A stretch of 7,014 bases of DNA from an uncultured Opitutales bacterium (GTDB lineage Bacteria; Verrucomicrobiota; Verrucomicrobiia; Opitutales; UBA2995): NCBI GenBank assembly GCA_937920335.1, contig CALGUT010000306.1:1-7014 (forward strand), read 5' to 3'. Shown here piece after piece: positions 1-5,639 of the stretch. The stretch's first letter is position 1. Every line of letters starts with the position of its first letter. The notes under the pieces were generated by a model, which made no database searches, was not told the origin of the DNA, and saw only the letters and a program-made list of their open reading frames with translations. A program made the translations under genes and the position numbers.

Positions 1-1
1 C

Positions 2-550
2 TGCAATCTTAATGCTGCGAAGCTGGCGTCGGGACTGGATGTGAGCAGTGTCACGATCTTTCGCTATGTCGACCTTCTCGTAGATCTTCTATTGGCGAGA
101 CGGCTGCAACCTTGGCATGCCAATACAGGCAAACGATTGGTGAAGTCGCCAAAAGTGTATGTCCGCGACAGTGGAATCGTCCACCAATTGCTGGGGGTTC
201 CAGACGGCGAGGCTTTGTTATCTCATCCTGTAGTTGGGATGAGCTGGGAGGGCTTTGCTATTGAGAACTTGCTGGCGAGTGCGCCTCGCAACGCGGAAGC
301 CTACTATTATCGTACTTCTACGGGCGTGGAGATGGATTTGCTATTGCAGTTCCCGGGACGGGAGCTTTGGGCGATCGAAATTAAGCGCACGTCGGCTCCG
401 AAGCTGAGCAGCCGATTCAAGAGAGCCTGTTCCGATCTTGATCCGAATCGAAAATTCATTCTGTACAATGGGACAGAAACGTATTCGCTGGGGGATGACA
501 CGTACGCTATAGGCTTGCTCGAATTGATGAGGGAATGCGCGAATCAGTAA
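2..550 (+). CDS. AAA-family ATPase, C-terminal part with DUF4143 (5'-truncated)
   Basis: The frame is open from base 2, so the gene begins left of the window and the GTG at 41 is an internal valine; 182 residues are visible. The start of the visible part (K-L-A-S-G-L-D-V-S-S-V-T-I-F-R-Y-V) looks like the winged-helix segment that follows an AAA_14 P-loop domain. It is followed by the DUF4143 signature around 'KSPKVYVRDSGIVHQLLG', then 'SWEGFAIENLL' and 'YYYRTSTGVEMDLLL...AIEIK'. The acidic/lysine set E110, D112, E126 and K128 (numbered from base 2) resembles the PD-(D/E)xK-like fold at the C-terminus of this family. The Walker motifs would lie outside the window and cannot be checked. The cellular role of AAA/DUF4143 proteins is poorly defined; they are often multicopy in environmental bacteria. 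It lies 34 bp upstream of the sulfatase with no visible functional link. Family assignment is confident, function is not. Confidence 0.85.
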   Translation, partial: CNLNAAKLASGLDVSSVTIFRYVDLLVDLLLARRLQPWHANTGKRLVKSPKVYVRDSGIVHQLLGVPDGEALLSHPVVGMSWEGFAIENLLASAPRNAEAYYYRTSTGVEMDLLLQFPGRELWAIEIKRTSAPKLSSRFKRACSDLDPNRKFILYNGTETYSLGDDTYAIGLLELMRECANQ

Positions 551-584
551 CACTATGATTTTTGGCCTCTAACGCTTTTATTGT

Positions 585-2129
585 ATGAAACACTCTCATT
601 TTCTCCTTTTGTTTCATGTCTTAGCGTGGGTTTGTATTAGTCCGTTTGGATTAACGGCGCAAACAGCGAACCGACCCAATGTATTGATGATCTCACTGGA
701 CGATCTGAATGATTGGATCGAGCCGATGGGAGGTCATCCACAAGCCTTGACACCGAATTTGGCGTCCTTTGCGAACGAAGCGATTACCTTTCAGAATGCC
801 TACTGCGCGTCGCCTTCATGCAATCCTTCCAGAGTTGCTCTGATGACCGGCAAGGCTCCCTATGTAACCGGGCTGTATACCAATCCCCAGATCTGGAGGC
901 ACATATTACTCGAGGAAACGACGCTTCCCGAATATTTTAAGCAAGCGGGTTATTGGACGGGTGGAGCTGGGAAACTGTTTCACAACAACATGCCTGATCC
1001 AAGATCCTGGAACGAATATTACCCGTCATTGATCCAGCATTTCCCTTACTACTATCTTCCCGATATCGATCCAGTGACGGGGCGGAAGGTTTTCCGTAGG
1101 CAAGACAATGAGATTTTGGAAGATGATCCTAAAGGTATTCGATTCAATATGCCCTATTGGAAAGGTTCCTACATTGCATTTGATTGGGCGCCGCTTCCTT
1201 ATGAAACAGAAGAAACGGGCGACTATGCTTCAGCGAAGTGGGTGATTGACCAGTTAGACCGGAAGCACGATAAACCATTTTTTCTAGGCTGTGGGATTTA
1301 TCGCCCACACCTTCCGCTCTATGTGCCTCAAGAGTATTTTGACAAGTTTCCCATCGAGGAGATTCAATTACCTAAAACACTCGCCGGTGATCTGGAGGAT
1401 ATTCCGGAAGCTGGCAGAGAAATCGCTACCACAAGAGATCGGCACAAAAATGTCATCGAAGCCGGACAGTGGAAACAGGCCGTTCAAGGTTACCTGGCTT
1501 CCATAAACTTCGCTGACGATTTGACCGGTCGAGTACTCGATGCTTTAGCGAGAAGCGACTATGCGAACAATACCATCGTTATCGTGTTCTCCGATCACGG
1601 ATGGCAGCTAGGTGAAAAGGAACATTGGCAGAAGCATGCCTTGTGGGAGAACTTGATTAAAAGCGTCTTGATGATAAAAGTTCCAGATGGCCTGTTGTCA
1701 GAATCAGCAATAAATCGAAAAGGGTCTGACTCTTACCGAAACGTTTCGCTCATCGATATCTTTCCCACGTTAACCGAGCTCAGTAGCCTTCCTGCCAAGA
1801 AAGGTGTAATGGGGCAAAGCTTAGTCCCTTTGCTTGAGAATCCGAATGATCAAACATGGAACTACCCGATTATCTCTACGCTTAATGATAACCACTTTTC
1901 GATCAGGAAGGAAAATTGGCATTATATTCTCTACAATGGAGAGGAGGAGGAATTGTACGATTTGGAAAAGGATCCTGAAGAATGGAGGAACTTGGCAGGG
2001 AAATCTGAATACGCCGAAGTAATTCAAGAGTTAAAACAACACATCCCTAGCGAAAGAAAAGCGTTCGTGAAGACGAAGCCCATCCGATGGGCAGAGGTTC
2101 TGTCCGGAGAAACGAAATTCTACGAATAG
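585..2129 (+). CDS. Exported sulfatase, iduronate-2-sulfatase-like (S1 family)
   Basis: This is a 514-residue arylsulfatase-superfamily enzyme predicted to hydrolyse sulfate esters, most likely on a sulfated polysaccharide or glycosaminoglycan, outside the cytoplasm. Residues 1-25 form a Sec signal peptide (hydrophobic run FLLLFHVLAWVCISPFGL, likely cleavage after L-T-A25); the cysteine at 17 is not in a lipobox. Metal ligands D39-D40 lie in 'NVLMISLDDLNDW'. The formylglycine site is C79-N-P-S-R83, so the protein is of the Cys type and needs a maturase, none of which is in the window. Other family landmarks are 'GGAGKLFH' (K130, H133), 'YRPHLPLYVP' (H242), 'FSDHGWQLGEKEHWQKH' (D337, H338) and the C-terminal 'ELYDLEKDPEEWRNL'. 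Length and motifs fit iduronate-2-sulfatase-like S1_7 members. The start is supported by the signal peptide; an in-frame ATG at 555 hits a stop at 570. No clear ribosome-binding site is visible. Substrate is not determined. Confidence 0.93.
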   Translation: MKHSHFLLLFHVLAWVCISPFGLTAQTANRPNVLMISLDDLNDWIEPMGGHPQALTPNLASFANEAITFQNAYCASPSCNPSRVALMTGKAPYVTGLYTNPQIWRHILLEETTLPEYFKQAGYWTGGAGKLFHNNMPDPRSWNEYYPSLIQHFPYYYLPDIDPVTGRKVFRRQDNEILEDDPKGIRFNMPYWKGSYIAFDWAPLPYETEETGDYASAKWVIDQLDRKHDKPFFLGCGIYRPHLPLYVPQEYFDKFPIEEIQLPKTLAGDLEDIPEAGREIATTRDRHKNVIEAGQWKQAVQGYLASINFADDLTGRVLDALARSDYANNTIVIVFSDHGWQLGEKEHWQKHALWENLIKSVLMIKVPDGLLSESAINRKGSDSYRNVSLIDIFPTLTELSSLPAKKGVMGQSLVPLLENPNDQTWNYPIISTLNDNHFSIRKENWHYILYNGEEEELYDLEKDPEEWRNLAGKSEYAEVIQELKQHIPSERKAFVKTKPIRWAEVLSGETKFYE

Positions 2130-2147
2130 CAAATGCGATTGCTTATT
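2125..2147. terminator. Weak hairpin in the convergent gap
   Basis: Arms AATAGCAA (2125-2132) and TTGCTTATT (2139-2147) pair over 8 bp with one bulged T around a 6-base loop. The structure overlaps both stop codons of the converging sulfatase and peptidase genes, the usual place for a two-way terminator. It is A/T-rich and has no proper U-tract on either side, so it would be weak. This is a possible terminator only. Confidence 0.22.
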
Positions 2148-4464
2148 GTGGCAACGGTCCCGGCTTAATGTGATTCATCAGATACCAGGTCTTGGTTTTT
2201 AGATTATGAGCGTTACCTTGTCCGTCGCCGGCTGACTTGATGGCATGTGTTCCGCCGGTGTAGGGGACTGCGGTGAATTGTTTATTGAGACGGATCAGCT
2301 CATTTACCAGGTTCTCAAAGTTCTGATAGTGGCAGTTGTCATCTTGAGTGCCGTGATAAATGAGTAGATTTCCTTTCAGACCTTCTGCGTGAGTGATGGG
2401 TGAACCGTTTTTGTATCCGTCCGGATTGTCATCGGGGAGTCCCATATAACGTTCCTGGTAAACCGTGTCATAAAGCAATTGATCACTGATGAAGCCCCCG
2501 GCCATCGCTACGCTGTAGAGTTCGGGATAACGAAATAAAAGATTGAGGCTCATGGATCCACCGCCACTGAAACCAGTTACGGCAATACGGTCGGCGTCGA
2601 GGTAAGGATGCGTTTCGAGTAACTTGCGCACCGCGGCTGATTGGTCATGTGAGGAATAAATGCCTATGTTGTGATGGAGGTGGTGGCGCCACTTCCGTCC
2701 GAGTGGGGCGGATGTCCCGCGGTTGTCGATCGACATGACAATGTAGCCGCGTTGTGCCAGATACTGGTACCATTGGCTCTTCTGCCAGGTGTCTTTAACG
2801 GTTTGCCCAACGGGTTCGCCGTACACATAGAACAGGACTGGATACTTCTTCGATGGATCAAAGTTGTAGGGCTTGATCATGTAGGCAGGAAGATCGAAGT
2901 CTTCGCCGATATCGATGGTGAGGAAGGATACCTCTTGGAAGTTTCGCTCCTTCATCTGGGTCCGGGCTTCTGCATTGTCCTCGCCGGTGTGTATAACGCG
3001 ATGGCTTGGGAGTTCAACCAAGTCGTATGAAGGAGGCGTATTCGCATTGGAGAAACTGTGGAATGCTCGAGTCGCGTCACCGGAAAGTCGATACGCATGT
3101 GTTCCGTTTTGATCCATAGGAGTCAATCGTTCAGCTTTTCCCGCGCCATCGATGCGCTCGCGAAAGAGGTAGCGTTGGGTGGCGTCCTCGGGAGAGGCGA
3201 TGAAGTAGAGCCAGCCATTTTCCGTGTCGAATTTCAGCATGCTTATGACATCGTAGTCGCCTTTGGTGATGAGTGTCTTTTTTTTGCCGTCTCGAGCTAC
3301 TCTGTAAAAGTGGCGGTATCCGTCTTCTTCGCTTTCCCATAGAAATGCAGCTCCTTCATCGAACCAGGTCATGTGGTTGTGAACGTCGATCCAGGTTTCA
3401 CTTTTCTCTTCAAAAAATGGATTCAGGTTTCCCGACTTGACCTGCGCCATCCAAAGCGTGCTGTGATTCTGATTGCGGTTCAGGCGTTGGAAAACGAGCT
3501 CCTCCGAGTTGTCTGCCCAGGCAAAACGAGGGATGTAGTGCATGCGAGGATCACCGGGAAGGTCATCGAACCATTTGGTGCGAGCTCGGGTGGAACTAGT
3601 AACCCCGATGCGCACGGATGAATTGGTGGTTCCTACCTTTGGGTAGGGCAGTGGGTTCACCTCTGGATACTTGCCCGCCAGGTAGTTGGTCAGGTGGAAG
3701 GTTCCTACTCCTTCAGTGTCGAATTGCACGTAGGCGATAGATTTACTATCCGGGCTCCAGGCAAAGCCGTCACGGAGGCGGAACTCTTCCTCATACACCC
3801 AATCGCTGGTCCCATTAACGATGCTCTCTTTTTTGCGTGAGGTCAGTTTTTTGATACGGTTGTTTTTCAGATCTTCCACATAGATATCTCGGTCCTGCAC
3901 GTAGGCTACGCGCTTCGAGTCTGGGGAAAATTTGGCGAACATTAGAGTTGCTTCTTCAAACTCAGTGCCCAGTTGTTGAAGATCGAAGGTCTCAAGATCC
4001 AGTATCCAGTAATCACCCCGCGAATTGATCCGCCACACCTTTTTGGTGTTGGTGTAGATGAGGAGCTTCTTTTCGTCGGGAGACCAGGTGAGATTGCTTT
4101 GATTTTCAAGTTTGAGGGGCTTGTCTTTTCCTTCTGGGATGAATTTTTCTGCGGAAAGCAGGAGTGTCTTTTCATCAGTCTCGGGATTCCAATCGAAGAG
4201 GTCCTTTCCGTCTTCAACCGTTTCAGACTCCTCCAAGATGAGGCAACTGGCTCCTTCCGGACGCCAGGCGGTTTGGGCCTCTTTTTTTATTTCAATCGCT
4301 TTTTCATCGATGACTTCCTGGAGAGTGAAAAGAGACGGATCGTCTACGGTTTCCGGGATTTCCTCCCATTGGGCCATGATGTTGTTTCCTTGGGTTGAGC
4401 TTATGGGCATGAGAAGAGAAAATGCGATAGCGGTTAGGAGTGATAGTTGTTTTTTACTTGTCAT
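2143..4464 (-). CDS. Exported S9B prolyl peptidase, dipeptidyl-peptidase-IV-like
   Basis: This 773-residue serine protease has a signal peptide at 1-26 (KK then LSLLTAIAFSLLMPISS), an eight-bladed DPPIV-type beta-propeller at about 100-500, and an alpha/beta-hydrolase domain at about 510-765. It should remove N-terminal dipeptides, classically X-Pro or X-Ala, from peptides in the periplasm. The double-Glu motif that anchors the substrate amino terminus is present in 'DWVYEEEF' (E226-E227). The catalytic triad is S633 (G-F-S-G-G), D708 ('HGTQDDN') and H740 ('YTGGTH'), with Y548 ('FYVYGEP') in the position of the oxyanion tyrosine of DPP4. 'DNRGTSAPLGRKWRHH' is typical of bacterial S9B enzymes. 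The nucleophile elbow has Gly where DPP4 has Tyr (GWSYGG), a variation I believe occurs in bacterial relatives. The start is fixed by the signal peptide and an AGG about 5 nt upstream. It is divergent from the DapA-like gene, which suggests shared control. Exact dipeptide specificity is not readable. Confidence 0.93.
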   Translation of the reverse strand: MTSKKQLSLLTAIAFSLLMPISSTQGNNIMAQWEEIPETVDDPSLFTLQEVIDEKAIEIKKEAQTAWRPEGASCLILEESETVEDGKDLFDWNPETDEKTLLLSAEKFIPEGKDKPLKLENQSNLTWSPDEKKLLIYTNTKKVWRINSRGDYWILDLETFDLQQLGTEFEEATLMFAKFSPDSKRVAYVQDRDIYVEDLKNNRIKKLTSRKKESIVNGTSDWVYEEEFRLRDGFAWSPDSKSIAYVQFDTEGVGTFHLTNYLAGKYPEVNPLPYPKVGTTNSSVRIGVTSSTRARTKWFDDLPGDPRMHYIPRFAWADNSEELVFQRLNRNQNHSTLWMAQVKSGNLNPFFEEKSETWIDVHNHMTWFDEGAAFLWESEEDGYRHFYRVARDGKKKTLITKGDYDVISMLKFDTENGWLYFIASPEDATQRYLFRERIDGAGKAERLTPMDQNGTHAYRLSGDATRAFHSFSNANTPPSYDLVELPSHRVIHTGEDNAEARTQMKERNFQEVSFLTIDIGEDFDLPAYMIKPYNFDPSKKYPVLFYVYGEPVGQTVKDTWQKSQWYQYLAQRGYIVMSIDNRGTSAPLGRKWRHHLHHNIGIYSSHDQSAAVRKLLETHPYLDADRIAVTGFSGGGSMSLNLLFRYPELYSVAMAGGFISDQLLYDTVYQERYMGLPDDNPDGYKNGSPITHAEGLKGNLLIYHGTQDDNCHYQNFENLVNELIRLNKQFTAVPYTGGTHAIKSAGDGQGNAHNLKTKTWYLMNHIKPGPLPQ

Positions 4465-4618
4465 AGTTACCTATAAAAATGGCGACGAATTTGCTTAGAA
4501 TTCAAGTGTGCGGACAAAGCTCGGTTGTATGCGATTACAAATTAGCATTGGATGAGTGTATGTGAAATTTTCGATGTCTTCGTTTGCCAAGGAAATAGAA
4601 AGCTGTCAGACGAAACCC
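4465..4618. promoter_or_regulatory. Divergent intergenic control region
   Basis: These 154 bp separate the starts of the leftward peptidase and the rightward DapA-like gene, so promoters for both should lie here. I could not find a convincing -35/-10 pair on either strand. The one clear element is the dyad at 4525-4540. The length depends on the start chosen for the rightward gene; a GTG at 4556 would shorten it to 91 bp and leave the dyad only 15 bp from that start. Confidence 0.5.
4525..4540. promoter_or_regulatory. Operator-like 16-bp dyad TTGTA-N6-TACAA
   Basis: The sequence TTGTATGCGATTACAA has perfect 5-bp inverted arms (TTGTA/TACAA) around a 6-bp centre, on one face of a helical turn. 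It lies in the divergent gap, 60 bp before the peptidase start and 78 bp before the ATG at 4619. Short TTGTA-like dyads are typical of GntR/FadR-type and related dimeric repressors, which often control amino-acid catabolic genes. No regulator gene is visible in the window. One short dyad in an A/T-rich stretch could arise by chance. Confidence 0.35.
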
Positions 4619-5551
4619 ATGACAGACTCACAGAACAGACCTGACAAGAAATGGAGGGGCGTTTTCCCCGCAACTACAACTCAATTTAATCCCGACGGCT
4701 CACTCGATGTGGTTTCCACCTTGAAGCACCTCGACGTGATGCTGGCGGGTGGAGTCCACGGTTTCGTGATGTTGGGTAGTGTTGGAGAAAACTGTTCGCT
4801 GGAAAAAGAAGAAAAACTGGAGGTGTTGAGAGCAGCGGTTGAACACGTCGATGGTCGAGTACCAGTTCTTTCCGGTGTGGCTGAATACACGACGGATCTC
4901 GCCTGTCGGTACGCGGCATCGGCGAAAGAGGCGGGTGTCGATGGCTTGATGGTATTGCCGGCCATGGTCTATAAGACCGATCCGCGCGAAACGGTGGTTC
5001 ATTTCCGCGAGGTCGCGAGTGCGACAGATCTACCGATCATGATTTACAACAATCCGGTTGCTTACGGGGTCGACATTAAGCCTGAGACTTTTGTTGAATT
5101 AGCCGACGAGCCCAACTTTACCACGATCAAAGAATCGTCGACGGATCCTCGGAGAATCACTCATTTGAGGAATCTTTGCGGCGATCGTTATCAGCTGTTT
5201 GCTGGTGTGGATGACCTGGTACTCGAAAGCCTCATACTGGGAATCGATGGCTGGGTATCCGGTCTCGTAAATGCCTTTCCGGTTGAGAATCGACTTATTT
5301 GGGATCTGGCGCATGCCGATCGCTGGAGTGAGGCACGAGACATCTACCGGTGGTATACACCTCTGTTACAGTTGGATACGCTTCCGAAGCTGGTGCAGTA
5401 TATTAAGTTAGCCGTTGCTGAGTGTGGTTATGGTTCGGAACTGACCCGGGCACCTCGTTTGCCGATAGAAGGGGCGGAACGGAAAGAGGTCTTGGCGATA
5501 ATCCGAAAAGGCATAGAAACACGACCCAATCCAGCGGATTATGGGGTGTGA
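4619..5551 (+). CDS. DapA/NAL-superfamily lyase, probable 1-pyrroline-4-hydroxy-2-carboxylate deaminase
   Basis: This 310-residue class I aldolase-type TIM barrel is cytoplasmic, with no signal peptide. The Schiff-base lysine is K171 ('TTIKESSTD'), the catalytic tyrosine Y143 ('IYNNPVAYG'), and the carboxylate-binding loop G53-S-V-G-E57; 'GIDGWVSGLVNAFP' (208-221) closes the barrel. It is not dihydrodipicolinate synthase: the Thr-Thr pair of the GTTGE loop is Ser-Val, and the arginine of the DapA 'YNVPSRTG' segment is missing. From memory, the blocks 'YNNPVAYG', 'IKESS', 'GVDDLVLE', the R-W-x-x-P-L-L-x-L-D-T segment (244-254) and 'RAPRLP' match the lyase encoded in trans-4-hydroxyproline clusters of Gram-negative bacteria, which deaminates 1-pyrroline-4-hydroxy-2-carboxylate to 2-oxoglutarate semialdehyde. 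Other lyase activities remain possible. Start: the frame extends to a GTG at 4556 and an ATG at 4574, but ATG 4619 gives the usual family length; no start has a good ribosome-binding site. The serine dehydratase follows after 88 bp. Confidence 0.85.
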   Translation: MTDSQNRPDKKWRGVFPATTTQFNPDGSLDVVSTLKHLDVMLAGGVHGFVMLGSVGENCSLEKEEKLEVLRAAVEHVDGRVPVLSGVAEYTTDLACRYAASAKEAGVDGLMVLPAMVYKTDPRETVVHFREVASATDLPIMIYNNPVAYGVDIKPETFVELADEPNFTTIKESSTDPRRITHLRNLCGDRYQLFAGVDDLVLESLILGIDGWVSGLVNAFPVENRLIWDLAHADRWSEARDIYRWYTPLLQLDTLPKLVQYIKLAVAECGYGSELTRAPRLPIEGAERKEVLAIIRKGIETRPNPADYGV

Positions 5552-5580
5552 TTAGGATGTCTATGTATCTCAATATTATA

Positions 5581-5603
5581 GTCCTTTTCATTCTAGAAAG
5601 GAC
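5581..5603. repeat. Inverted repeat / hairpin before the serine dehydratase
   Basis: GTCCTTT (5581-5587) and AAAGGAC (5597-5603) are perfect 7-bp inverted arms separated by 9 bases, and an extra C-G pair can form across one bulged T. It sits in the 88-bp gap between the DapA-like gene and the serine dehydratase, 36 bp before the latter's ATG. No T-tract follows on the + strand, so a classical intrinsic terminator is unlikely. An operator, an mRNA processing or attenuation hairpin, or chance are all possible. Confidence 0.35.
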
Positions 5604-5639
5604 CTGTCAGATCTAGAGTACCACCGAACGCATGGTTCA

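Noticed and set aside
41..43. GTG as a true start of a short DUF4143 protein
   Set aside because: The frame stays open to base 2 and the preceding residues continue the family's helical segment, so the gene is cut by the window edge.
1936..1960. TACAAT...ATTGTA inverted arms around a GAGGAGGAGG run
   Set aside because: It lies in the sulfatase coding region where the purine run encodes a Glu stretch; no reason to think it is regulatory.
2671..3030. 119-codon open frame on the + strand inside the peptidase
   Set aside because: It is antisense to the conserved catalytic half of the S9 peptidase and has no family motif; a shadow frame.
3973..4398. 141-codon open frame on the + strand, antisense to the peptidase
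   Set aside because: It lies wholly inside the S9 peptidase gene, has no recognisable domain, and the antisense protein has full family motifs.
4493..4505. Near-palindrome around GAATTC in the divergent gap
   Set aside because: Beyond the 6-bp core the symmetry fails, so chance is the simplest explanation.
4556..4618. Upstream GTG (4556) and ATG (4574) as starts of the DapA-like gene
   Set aside because: The extra 21 residues are not part of the family fold, there is no ribosome-binding site, and the GTG would crowd the dyad; not fully excluded.
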